Assembly (NCBI RefSeq): GCF_002197755.1
Contig: NZ_NHOT01000007.1
Span: 62,001 to 126,000, forward strand
Origin: Pedobacter sp. AJM
GTDB taxonomy: Bacteria > Bacteroidota > Bacteroidia > Sphingobacteriales > Sphingobacteriaceae
DNA length: 64,000 bases
Direction: 5' to 3'
Below, piece by piece: positions 46,811 to 55,763 of the stretch; the stretch's first letter is position 1, and each line of letters starts with the position of its first letter. A program made the translations under genes and the position numbers. The notes under the pieces are model-generated. The model did not search any database and was not told the origin of the DNA. It worked only from the letters and a program-made list of their open reading frames with translations.

Positions 46811-47875
46811 ATGGAACTGAAATTAAAGCTCGAACAATTACACCAGCGTGTGAATGGATTAAAAGACCAGATCAACACTGAAGAAGCGACCAAGAATGCG
46901 TTTGTAATGCCATTTATTCAGATTTTGGGTTACGATATTTTCAATCCAACTGAAGTGATCCCAGAGCACATCTGTGATATCGGGACCAAGAAAGGTGAGA
47001 AAATTGATTACGTCATTAAGAAAAACGGAGAGCCTATCCTCATTTTTGAATGTAAGCATTGGAAAGAAAAGGCCGATGCCCATAATTCACAACTCCACCG
47101 TTACTACCATGTTTCTAAAGCCAGGTTTGGCGTGTTAACCAATGGTACCATCTATAATTTTTATATGGATCTGGAGAAACCCAATATTATGGATGAGAAA
47201 CCTTTTTTTACCATTGATATTGAAGACCTGAAAGACAGTTCCATTAAAATTTTAGAAGGTTTTACCAAAACGGAATACAGCCTGGAAAGTATTTTGGATT
47301 CAGCAGAAAGTCTTAAATATATTAAATCCATTCGTAAAGAATTTGAAAACGAGATTGAACATCCCTCTGATGAATTTGTAAAATTATTGGTCAACAGATT
47401 CTTTGATAAGCCCCTCACAGCGAACAGAATGGTCACTTTTAAGGAGTATGCCAAAAAAGCACTTGTACTTTCCATCAATGAGTCAATCAGTTCCAGGTTA
47501 AAATCTGCGTTGAGCATTAATGAAACAATAGAAAAAACCGAAGAAAACAAGGTAGTGCCGATTAATGAACCATCTGAAAACAAAATTATAACCACAGAAG
47601 AAGAGATAGAAGCATTTCAAATTGTAAAAGCCATTCTTCGTGAGCGCATTCCATCTTCAAGAATTGCCGCCCGTGATACCCAATCTTACTTTGGTGTATT
47701 GCTGGATGATAATAACAGGAAGCCCATATGCAGGTTTCACTTTAACACAGCTAACAAATACCTGGAAACCTTTGCCAAAGGTAAAGATGCCGGAGAAAAA
47801 GTTCTGATTGATTCTCCTGATGAAATTTACCAGTACAGGGGGCAACTGCACCAAACGCTGGATCAGTATCAATAA
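46811..47875 (+). CDS. HsdR N-terminal (PD-(D/E)xK) nuclease-like protein
   Basis: A 354-residue stand-alone protein with the type I restriction R-protein N-terminal fold. TEEATKNAFVMPFIQILGYD at 23-42 is typical of the family. The nuclease core is Asp66 (KIDYVI), then Glu80-Cys-Lys82 (IFECKHW), matching D-x(n)-E-x-K. The C-terminal part (about 265-354) is a separate small domain (SYFGVLLDDNNRKPICRFHF) that I do not identify. No helicase, HsdM or HsdS is present, so it is not a type I system. It precedes the tubulin/actin operon by about 200 bp on the same strand; a functional link is possible but unproven. Confidence 0.82.
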   Translation: MELKLKLEQLHQRVNGLKDQINTEEATKNAFVMPFIQILGYDIFNPTEVIPEHICDIGTKKGEKIDYVIKKNGEPILIFECKHWKEKADAHNSQLHRYYHVSKARFGVLTNGTIYNFYMDLEKPNIMDEKPFFTIDIEDLKDSSIKILEGFTKTEYSLESILDSAESLKYIKSIRKEFENEIEHPSDEFVKLLVNRFFDKPLTANRMVTFKEYAKKALVLSINESISSRLKSALSINETIEKTEENKVVPINEPSENKIITTEEEIEAFQIVKAILRERIPSSRIAARDTQSYFGVLLDDNNRKPICRFHFNTANKYLETFAKGKDAGEKVLIDSPDEIYQYRGQLHQTLDQYQ

Positions 47876-48074
47876 TGGTTTAAAACCGGTAAAATGCATC
47901 CAGGGGATAAAGGTGAATCTGTTCGCTTTGCGTATGGTTTTCAACTTCCAAACCGCTAATGGCGTATAGCATCCGATAAAATTTATTTCAATAAGATGAT
48001 CAAATCACCTGTGAAAGGCATCATCAATTAACAACGACATATTCTTTAAACTATGGAACACATTTATTAAGAAA

Positions 48075-49424
48075 ATGAAAACAAAAGGTTCTCAGTTTTG
48101 GGCTATTGGAGCATTGCTCATAGCCTTGTTATCCCTTACTTTCTTTACCGGCTGCAATAGCAATAAGGATTTGGATGGAGATGGCGTGCCCGATCAAAAA
48201 GACAAATGTAAAGAGGTAAAAGGCCCTAAGCCCGGAGGTTGCCCGTTGCCGGCTAAAATTGGCCAGGTTAACCTCTATCTCGAAACCTCTGCCAGTATGG
48301 GTGGATATTTTGCCGGATCTGCAGAATTTAAGCAAATTGTTTCTGATCTCGCAGTAAAAATTGATAAGGAAATCTCTCCGGTAAAGATCCACTTCATCAC
48401 CGATAGTATCAGGGATTATCCATATGAAGCCACCAGATTTAGCAGCGATATTGCAACCACTAAAATTGCACTCAGTAATAGTTCAGAGTTGCACCATATT
48501 TTTAATGATATTGCAAAAGCGACAAAAGATGGCGATATCTCCATCTTCGTTTCTGACTGTATTTTGTCCTTTCCAAATGCAGCGGTAAAAGCGAATGCTG
48601 AAATCAATAGACAAGCGGCGTCTGGCACACTAAAAAATAATATTTATGCTACATTCATTGATTTAAAAGGCAGAAAACAAGCAGCCAGTTTATATGCCTT
48701 TAGCTCCGCATTTTTTGGAAAATATTATGACTATCAGAATGTTAAAGTTCCACTCAAAGGTACAGTAAGGCCTTTCTATGTATGGGTAATAGCTAAAAAT
48801 AACATTCTGCCAGTGTTTGATGCAAAACTAGCCAAAATTCCAAATTTTAAACCTGAGCAGGAAATTCATTTTGGATTGCTGGATCAAAAAATCAATAACT
48901 ATCATATCCTAACGCAGTTGGGCATGAAAGGCGATTATAAATTAATCAAGGCCGGAAAAGTAAGTGACGCGGGAATAGAAAATGTAGAAGTGGAAAAAAA
49001 TCAATCCATCGAATTTTCTGCCGCGGTAGATCTAAGTTCCCTGCCACCATATGCTAAAAAGTTAAGTTACCTCCGTGAGCATTTAATTGTTGAAGCCAGT
49101 GGCTGTAGCACCAATGTTGATCTTTCAGAGCGTTTGCCTTCTGTTACCTTAAAAAGCAAAAATCAAATTGCTTACTATGAAAGGGCAACTCATGTGATAA
49201 AAGTGAATATCACACAGCTTCGCCTGGATCAGGCAACGCTTAATCTCCGTGTACCCTTAACATATGATTCCTGGTACCAGGCCTGGTCAACCATGAACGA
49301 TAAGAGCGTTAAAAAATTAGGCAAAAAAACATTTGCCTTCGAACACCTGGTTAATGGCGTAATGGAGGCATATCATAACGAAGGTAAAAACCTTGTTGAT
49401 CTAAAATTTCAAATTAACCAATAA
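48075..49424 (+). CDS. TSP3-bearing lipoprotein with vWA-like domain
   Basis: First gene of the tubulin/actin operon, 449 aa. The signal ends in the lipobox FTGC (Cys27), so it is lipid-anchored. A calcium-type TSP3 segment follows (DLDGDGVPDQKDKC, 32-45), as in OmpA-linked Bacteroidota proteins. From about 63 the fold resembles a vWA domain: VNLYLETSASMGG (MIDAS-like, but Glu70 in place of the first Asp), later FVSDCILSF. The C-terminal half (about 240-449) is unassigned. The calls of vWA and of altered MIDAS are by pattern only. Confidence 0.68.
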   Translation: MKTKGSQFWAIGALLIALLSLTFFTGCNSNKDLDGDGVPDQKDKCKEVKGPKPGGCPLPAKIGQVNLYLETSASMGGYFAGSAEFKQIVSDLAVKIDKEISPVKIHFITDSIRDYPYEATRFSSDIATTKIALSNSSELHHIFNDIAKATKDGDISIFVSDCILSFPNAAVKANAEINRQAASGTLKNNIYATFIDLKGRKQAASLYAFSSAFFGKYYDYQNVKVPLKGTVRPFYVWVIAKNNILPVFDAKLAKIPNFKPEQEIHFGLLDQKINNYHILTQLGMKGDYKLIKAGKVSDAGIENVEVEKNQSIEFSAAVDLSSLPPYAKKLSYLREHLIVEASGCSTNVDLSERLPSVTLKSKNQIAYYERATHVIKVNITQLRLDQATLNLRVPLTYDSWYQAWSTMNDKSVKKLGKKTFAFEHLVNGVMEAYHNEGKNLVDLKFQINQ

Positions 49425-49429
49425 TAGCG

Positions 49430-49813
49430 ATGATTTTAACTATTTTCTCAGGGCTTTATGAGCTCATTGCAGGTGCCAATCCTGCAGTTCCAGAATATGA
49501 TGATGAGGTTTACCAAACCGTTGGGCAGATTACCTTGATAGTCGTTTCAGCCGTGGTGCTCATCTTTTATTTATGCTTAGGCAGATGGAAACCTATTTTT
49601 CACAAATTCGGGCACTGGATATTTACCTTAATCCTGACCATGTGTGCAGCCTTTGCCATCGCCTTTATTTCTGCTAAAGATATTATAGGCGAAATAGACA
49701 GTTACATGTATCGCTTCTGCCTAATGAACGCCGTATTTGCTGCAATTGTATTCATCATGCTATCTATAGTCCTTAAGCCAATGTCTGTTTTTTCCAAAAG
49801 AACACCCTTTTAA
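49430..49813 (+). CDS. Small four-span-type membrane protein of the tubulin operon
   Basis: A 127-residue inner-membrane protein with hydrophobic segments near 35-54, 62-82 and 96-116. No family recognised. It starts 5 bp after the vWA-like lipoprotein gene and ends 9 bp before the tubulin-like gene, so it is translationally tied to them and may anchor them. Confidence 0.68.
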   Translation: MILTIFSGLYELIAGANPAVPEYDDEVYQTVGQITLIVVSAVVLIFYLCLGRWKPIFHKFGHWIFTLILTMCAAFAIAFISAKDIIGEIDSYMYRFCLMNAVFAAIVFIMLSIVLKPMSVFSKRTPF

Positions 49814-49822
49814 TTTTTAGAT

Positions 49823-51352
49823 ATGATAAGAAACACATTTATATTCGGAATAGGTGGTACTGGTGCAAGGGTAGTACGGGCACTCACCATGCTTTTGGCA
49901 GCAGGTTCCAAGCTAAACGATACGAACAAGGTCATCCCGGTGATTATTGATGTAGATGCTAAAAATGCAGATACCACCAGAACGCTGAAAGCACTGGAAG
50001 CTTATAAGTTGATCCGTAAAACAGCTTATTCACCACAACGCGGTGCAGATGGATCAGACCTTTCTAATGGCTTTTTCAATACCAATTTAAACACGTTAAG
50101 TTCATTACAAACCGAAGGAGCAGAAAAAATTGATGATTCCTTTCAGCTGAAATTTGATAACCTGGAAACTTCGTTCATTAAATACGTTGATCCTCATGAA
50201 GAACTGGTGAGTGATGTGACCATGGATATGCTGCGGGCACTTTATGATGATACCCCATCCGATCATCCACGTTACGAAAATACAGAACTAAACCTTCGCC
50301 TTGATGAAGGCTTTAAAGGAAATCCAAATATTGGATGTGTGGTTTTCAATGGTTTATCTTCACTTAAAGAATATCAGTTTGTGGCGAAAAGCATCAATCC
50401 TCAGGATCGTATTTTTATCGTCAGCTCTATCTTTGGAGGTACTGGATCTTCTGGTTTTCCTCAACTGATCAAGCTCATTAAAGGTGATGACCGGCTTCGG
50501 AATATTAAACTGGGTGCCTTAACCGTAATGCCTTATTATAAAATAGAAGCGAAGAAAAAGGCAGGCGGTGATGGAAAAATCAGTTCAGAAAGCTTTGATG
50601 CCAAAACAGAGGCTGCCTTAAGTTACTATGCCAAGCACATGGCCGGGCAACTTAATGCACTATACCATGTATGGGATAAGCCAACCAAGCAATATGAGTA
50701 CCATGCAGGTGGAGATCAACAGCTAGATCCGGCACATTTGGTAGAGATGATCGGGGCAACGGCTATTATCGATTTTATTAACAAACCAGATGAAACACTT
50801 GCCCTGAACGGTGTAACCAAATATTTCGATTATGGTATTATTCAGGATAGTGCCACTGTTGATTTCAGGCATTTCTACAATTGGTCTGGCCAACAGGTCA
50901 TGAAGCCTTTGGCACATTTTGCCTATGCCATGAAAATTTATCTGGATAGTATCCCTCAACTGCAAGGCGAAGTATTCTATAAAGACCTGTTGAAAGATCA
51001 TATTCATACCGACCTGTTTTATCAAACCCTTTCTTCCTTTTTTGGTACGCATTTTAAAGGATGGCTGAAAGAAATGGCCTTAAACGAACGCAGTTTTCAA
51101 CCTGTTCAACTTGATGAAACATTGAATGGATTTATAACCGGGAAGCCCATTCCAATTAAAAAGATTTTGGGTATTGTGCGTGATGCAGGCTTAAGTCAGG
51201 CATTCATTAGCGAAAAAATGGGCAAAATGGAGGATGAGCTTAGAAAAACCATCCCTGACCCTGAAAAAGAACGAAGATTTTTACAATTACTAAACCAGAT
51301 TGCAGCAGAATGCTTTAGCGTTTTAGGTGCCTTACCAACCATGACTGAATAA
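49823..51352 (+). CDS. Tubulin/FtsZ-superfamily GTPase-like protein (tubulin-like)
   Basis: A 509-residue cytosolic protein. The N-terminal Rossmann loop FIFGIGGTGARVVRAL (res 6-20) and the tubulin signature FGGTGSSG (204-211) are visible; the latter corresponds to the GGGTGSG loop that binds GTP phosphates. The size exceeds FtsZ (~400 aa), fitting the TubZ/Tubulin_2-like side families rather than cell-division FtsZ. It is sandwiched in an operon with an actin/Hsp70-like ATPase. Polymerisation and GTPase activity are inferences. A catalytic T7-loop partner was not identified. Confidence 0.8.
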   Translation: MIRNTFIFGIGGTGARVVRALTMLLAAGSKLNDTNKVIPVIIDVDAKNADTTRTLKALEAYKLIRKTAYSPQRGADGSDLSNGFFNTNLNTLSSLQTEGAEKIDDSFQLKFDNLETSFIKYVDPHEELVSDVTMDMLRALYDDTPSDHPRYENTELNLRLDEGFKGNPNIGCVVFNGLSSLKEYQFVAKSINPQDRIFIVSSIFGGTGSSGFPQLIKLIKGDDRLRNIKLGALTVMPYYKIEAKKKAGGDGKISSESFDAKTEAALSYYAKHMAGQLNALYHVWDKPTKQYEYHAGGDQQLDPAHLVEMIGATAIIDFINKPDETLALNGVTKYFDYGIIQDSATVDFRHFYNWSGQQVMKPLAHFAYAMKIYLDSIPQLQGEVFYKDLLKDHIHTDLFYQTLSSFFGTHFKGWLKEMALNERSFQPVQLDETLNGFITGKPIPIKKILGIVRDAGLSQAFISEKMGKMEDELRKTIPDPEKERRFLQLLNQIAAECFSVLGALPTMTE

Positions 51353-51358
51353 AAGGAT

Positions 51359-54300
51359 ATGCCATATACATTTAGAAAATACAGTGGCTATAATGCCAAC
51401 GAAATTAAATGCTGGTCGCCAACAGGATTGATCAGAGTAGATAATTTCGAAATAAGCGATACACAGTCTAAACGCGGTGCATCCAAAATCGGAACCTCAA
51501 TTCCATCGCCCATGGCCAGGATGGAACTTTTTGATACGGCCTTTCAAATGGTTTCATCAGATAGCCAAAGGAATGGGCTGGATGGCTCTTCTGTGTATCA
51601 TCAATTGGTTTCCGATTGTTTGGACATGATCCAGCTACTTTTCAATACCAATTCATCTGATATTGGCACAGGCAGAAAAATATGGTTTAAAGAATGGCGG
51701 GTGCAGGAAAGCCTGAACCGCCTAAAAAGTAAACCTGCAGATCATCCTCACCAGCTATTGGGTAAAGCCTTTTCACTGATATTTGATGCGCAAGCTACTT
51801 CTTCGGGCTTTTCGGGAATGGAAAGCATTTACCTTATTTATTACGAAAACAGGCTAATGGGTGGAACTTCTCCGCTAACCTTGTTTTTTACTTCACCCAA
51901 CTGGGATCGTTACATCGCCGATAAACAAATTGCCAATGTACCAAAGGGAAGTGATGGCGTTCCATTTTTTGGAGATAAACACCGTGCACTTTTTGAACGC
52001 GACCGTTCTTTCGTAGAATACCTTTATCAATTACTATTGAGTAATCCGGCAGGATTTGCTCATTGTGCAGGTCTCAGACAATACATTAACAAAACCGTTG
52101 AACGTTATTTTCCTGATTTTACACATCAATTTGCAGATTGGGGACCAAATGGAACAAAAAAGCTGGGAGATGAATATTCTCCATTTAAAACCGAAATCGG
52201 GTCCAAACTGCTCAAAGTAAATGAGATTTTTTTCTACCACCAGAGTGAGGAAGTAAAACGCAGAAAAATTAAAAATGTAAGCGATTTCGTGATCCAGGCT
52301 TCTAATCAGAAATATGCCCTGCAACATGATAAAGATGGAAATCAAATCCGCGTAGAAGCACCACTGGTATTGGTAGAAGGCATGAACTTTCCTGGCGATT
52401 ACATGGAAGAGCGTGCCGCTTGGGATGCAACCACCAGAATCAATTATTTCCTGCAGCAACATACCCCGCTATTTGAACGTAGATTGCCCCAAGGCGATTC
52501 ACTTACGGTGACTTATCCATTCTTAACCACTGGTGATTTTCTGGAGGATTATTTAATGGAAATGCCTTTTAAGATTAACCGGAATAAGTTTTTTACTGGC
52601 GTTGGGGGCGATTTTAAATTCCTGCTGCCGGTTAAAAAGGAATATTTTAATTTCTTCGATTTTGAAGATTTGAAACGTAACCTGGAGATCAATGCCAGCC
52701 CGGGCCAGGTAGTGGTTACCTTAAAAGTGCCGATAAAAAATAAAAAAGGGGTAAAGGAAATTACGTTTACCAAAACCTATTCAGGAAATCAGATCAAAAT
52801 GTGCAAGGCTGATATCGGGATTTTTCCTTTTTACAAGATCAGCGAAAAAGATCCGGCCTATCACTACCTGAACGACTTTACCATACTGCTGGCAGAAAAA
52901 AATGATGAACTTCAACTCGAATCCTTAAATTTCTACAACTATGATCATCTGGTATATCCCGATAATAGTCAGCCAGAGCACCTAAGAGCCACTGTAGTTG
53001 AACGCACAACCGCTGCGGATATAGATGGAGCGGCATTAACAGAATCGAGATTTTATAAGTTAAAAGAATCTTTTGATTATATGGAACTTCGCTACCAGGA
53101 TAATGGACTTGAAGTCTCGGGGATCGTCATTCCAAACTTTGAAGGAAGAGTATTTAATAAGCTTAACCTAAATAAAGCCATCACTTTCGCCATTGATTTT
53201 GGTACCTCCAATACCCACATCGCTTTCAAGGAAAAGAGTTCACCACTCCCATTGCCTTTTGAAATTGATGAGGCCGATCAACAAATGGTCATGCTTAATG
53301 AGCCTTTGGCATCTGCAGATTTAGGGACCAGGTACGATCACTTTGGGCAACTTGCTGCACTCCAACTAACCGTGAATAGAGAGTTCATGCCAAGGGTGAT
53401 CAAATCAAAAGGACATTCAACCGTTTCTTTCCCTTTTAAAACAGCCACTTGTGAAGTTTCTACATTCAATAATATGGATAAACAAGCTGCAGCGCTTTTT
53501 GGCCACATCAATATCGGATTTAATATTGAAAGGGAAGAAAATACAAATAACAGTGCCGTATATACCACCAATTTAAAGTGGCTTCTGGAAAACAACCTTG
53601 AGGTAAGTAAAATTATAGCCAATAAAGCCAGGGTAAGTCTGTTTTTAAAGCAACTTATGCTACATATCCGAACAAAAGCCATTCTAAATTTCTGCAAACC
53701 TGAAGAACTTAATGTACTCTGGTCTATTCCATCTTCAATGGACAGGAAAACCCGTACCGAACTCACCAAAATTATAAAAGAAGCATACCTATCTGTATTT
53801 CCAAATGCTGACCAGAAAAAGATTAATGCGATAGATGAGCCCATTAAGGAATCGGTAGCACCATACTTCTTCCTGACTAAAAATGGGAGTGGCATTCAGG
53901 ACGGAGCAAATGTAGTGAACGTAGATATTGGCGGGGGCACAACAGATATCATGATGTTTATGGAATCTACCGCTAAACGATACGATAAGTATTTAGCCAG
54001 CTCTTTTCGCTTTGCCGGAAACGACATTTGGGGGAGTGGCTACAAAGGAAACCTTAAGGACAATGGGTTTATCCGCAATTATCAAACCTTCCAGAAAGAA
54101 AACAATATTGAAACCAAGGATAATAAATATCTGCTGAATGCGCAGAGAGATAACAATTTAAGTTCTGATGATCTGATTAGCCTACTTTTCAGGTACGATA
54201 AAAGCTTTGGTTTTAGCGAATCCATCACCAATGGCAATCCGAATTTATCTATTGTGTTGTATTTACATTATAGTGCCATTATCTACCACATTTGCCAGAT

Positions 54301-54997
54301 CATTGAAACTAAAAAATATCCTTTACCTCAGTATTTATCGTTCACGGGTAAAGGTAGCCAATACCTTAAATTACTCTGTAATGGAAGTGAGAAAGAACTT
54401 AACAATTTCACCAAATTGCTCTTTGAAGCTTACAGCAGCCAGAGCATACCGTCTTTATTTCAGGTTCATGTAAACGAAGACCCTAAGGTAATTACAGCTA
54501 ATGGTACGATCGAATACTTTGGTGCTGATCTTCAGGATCAGTTCGTAGAAATTCCCAGAGATGCAGATTTTTCTGCAGCAGAAGCTGATCCGCGTAAAAA
54601 ATACCAGGAATTTGTACTGACCGGAGATTTGCAAACGGGCCATGCAGATACCATGACTACAACCATCAGTGATACCCTTGAATTGGATAATATGGTCAAC
54701 ATTGGTGTGTTGAAAAATGTAAATGAATTTGTAGAACGTACGCTTGCCAATAAAAAAATTGTAGACTTTCTGAGCGATTTCAAGATTACAAATGCCAAAA
54801 CAGTTTATAATGAACTGAAATGGAATGGCGGTGTATTTGATGGGGAAGGATTAGTGTATGACAGCTATAGAAAAGTGCTGAAAGACCTGCACAAGCTGGA
54901 TCATGAACAGCCGCTTCCTGAATCGCTGTTCTTCTATGCATTTAAAGATACCCTTTACCGTTTGTCTAAATCGATCACGCAATCCAATCCATCTTAA
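51359..54997 (+). CDS. Giant protein with actin/Hsp70-type ATPase module
   Basis: A 1212-residue protein. Residues 1-600 are of unknown fold and largely soluble. Then comes an actin/Hsp70 ATPase: phosphate-1 AIDFGTSNTHIAF (Asp613), phosphate-2 VDIGGGTTDIMMF (Asp856) and an adenosine-type FTGKGSQYL (995-1002). The C-terminal ~200 residues are unassigned. It starts 6 bp after the tubulin-like gene. The unusual size and the long N-terminal extension separate it from DnaK, MreB and ParM. Confidence 0.8.
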   Translation: MPYTFRKYSGYNANEIKCWSPTGLIRVDNFEISDTQSKRGASKIGTSIPSPMARMELFDTAFQMVSSDSQRNGLDGSSVYHQLVSDCLDMIQLLFNTNSSDIGTGRKIWFKEWRVQESLNRLKSKPADHPHQLLGKAFSLIFDAQATSSGFSGMESIYLIYYENRLMGGTSPLTLFFTSPNWDRYIADKQIANVPKGSDGVPFFGDKHRALFERDRSFVEYLYQLLLSNPAGFAHCAGLRQYINKTVERYFPDFTHQFADWGPNGTKKLGDEYSPFKTEIGSKLLKVNEIFFYHQSEEVKRRKIKNVSDFVIQASNQKYALQHDKDGNQIRVEAPLVLVEGMNFPGDYMEERAAWDATTRINYFLQQHTPLFERRLPQGDSLTVTYPFLTTGDFLEDYLMEMPFKINRNKFFTGVGGDFKFLLPVKKEYFNFFDFEDLKRNLEINASPGQVVVTLKVPIKNKKGVKEITFTKTYSGNQIKMCKADIGIFPFYKISEKDPAYHYLNDFTILLAEKNDELQLESLNFYNYDHLVYPDNSQPEHLRATVVERTTAADIDGAALTESRFYKLKESFDYMELRYQDNGLEVSGIVIPNFEGRVFNKLNLNKAITFAIDFGTSNTHIAFKEKSSPLPLPFEIDEADQQMVMLNEPLASADLGTRYDHFGQLAALQLTVNREFMPRVIKSKGHSTVSFPFKTATCEVSTFNNMDKQAAALFGHINIGFNIEREENTNNSAVYTTNLKWLLENNLEVSKIIANKARVSLFLKQLMLHIRTKAILNFCKPEELNVLWSIPSSMDRKTRTELTKIIKEAYLSVFPNADQKKINAIDEPIKESVAPYFFLTKNGSGIQDGANVVNVDIGGGTTDIMMFMESTAKRYDKYLASSFRFAGNDIWGSGYKGNLKDNGFIRNYQTFQKENNIETKDNKYLLNAQRDNNLSSDDLISLLFRYDKSFGFSESITNGNPNLSIVLYLHYSAIIYHICQIIETKKYPLPQYLSFTGKGSQYLKLLCNGSEKELNNFTKLLFEAYSSQSIPSLFQVHVNEDPKVITANGTIEYFGADLQDQFVEIPRDADFSAAEADPRKKYQEFVLTGDLQTGHADTMTTTISDTLELDNMVNIGVLKNVNEFVERTLANKKIVDFLSDFKITNAKTVYNELKWNGGVFDGEGLVYDSYRKVLKDLHKLDHEQPLPESLFFYAFKDTLYRLSKSITQSNPS

Positions 54998-55000
54998 CTT

Positions 55001-55756
55001 ATGTGTAAAAAAATAGTACTACTTGCAGGCTTTTTCTTGATGTTAGTATATCAGTTACAGGCACTCACACTTACTGAGCGTACAACCGATGCAGAAACCC
55101 TCTCTACCAATAGCTCATGGTTTTATAGCACAAATATGCGCTATGGAGCGTTGGCTGTAATCGTTCTTCTACTCATCATTATGCTATTCAAAAACAATAA
55201 TAATCAAAAAAAAAGCGGCAAACTTTCAAAAGATTTGAAACGCATCAGGGAAGAAAGAAATCAGCTTAGACATGAAATTGAAAATCTGAGAAATGAGCTA
55301 AAAGAAAGCAATTCTTTGAGAGCGGAAGACAAATTTGAAATTGATAAGTTAAAAGAAGAAATGAGCTTAGCCTTATCAAAACAAGCTGAAGAAGAAGTTG
55401 CCGGCAACACCGTTATTTGGGATAAGCCAGAAGCACCTCAAAAAATCCAGGAAACCTTTTACAGCCGTTATGCAGATCTGGCAGATGGTTTTTCTGCTTC
55501 AGAATTATTAACCAGGGAAGGTAATGATACCATTTTCGAGATTACCATCCTTTCAGCCAATAAGGCCAGTTTTAAAGTAAGTGCCAACCCGGCAGCACAA
55601 AAATATGCATTAAGCAATGCTGATTATTTTCTCGAACCAACCTGCCATTATGATACACTGCCCTCTGGCAACATCATTAATGAATCACCGGGTTTATTAA
55701 CCTTATCTGGCGGAAAGTGGGAAATTAAAGAACAGGCAAGAATTTCATTCAGATAA
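55001..55756 (+). CDS. Coiled-coil membrane protein of the tubulin operon
   Basis: A 251-residue protein with an N-terminal signal-like segment (to about 22), a membrane span at about 48-65, then a Lys/Glu-rich coiled coil (about 72-135, LKRIREERNQLRHEIENL) and a C-terminal beta-type domain (about 155-251). No family recognised. The 3-bp gap after the actin-like gene indicates coupled translation. The topology suits a tether between the membrane and a cytosolic filament. Confidence 0.7.
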   Translation: MCKKIVLLAGFFLMLVYQLQALTLTERTTDAETLSTNSSWFYSTNMRYGALAVIVLLLIIMLFKNNNNQKKSGKLSKDLKRIREERNQLRHEIENLRNELKESNSLRAEDKFEIDKLKEEMSLALSKQAEEEVAGNTVIWDKPEAPQKIQETFYSRYADLADGFSASELLTREGNDTIFEITILSANKASFKVSANPAAQKYALSNADYFLEPTCHYDTLPSGNIINESPGLLTLSGGKWEIKEQARISFR

Positions 55757-55763
55757 GTTAAAA

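Noticed and set aside
46811..47875. Complete type I restriction-modification system
   Set aside because: Only an HsdR N-terminal-like nuclease domain is present; no helicase motifs, methylase or specificity subunit in the neighbourhood.
51359..54997. Canonical DnaK or MreB
   Set aside because: ATPase loops lie in the second half of a 1212-residue protein, the order and length differ, and no grpE/dnaJ or mreCD genes are adjacent.
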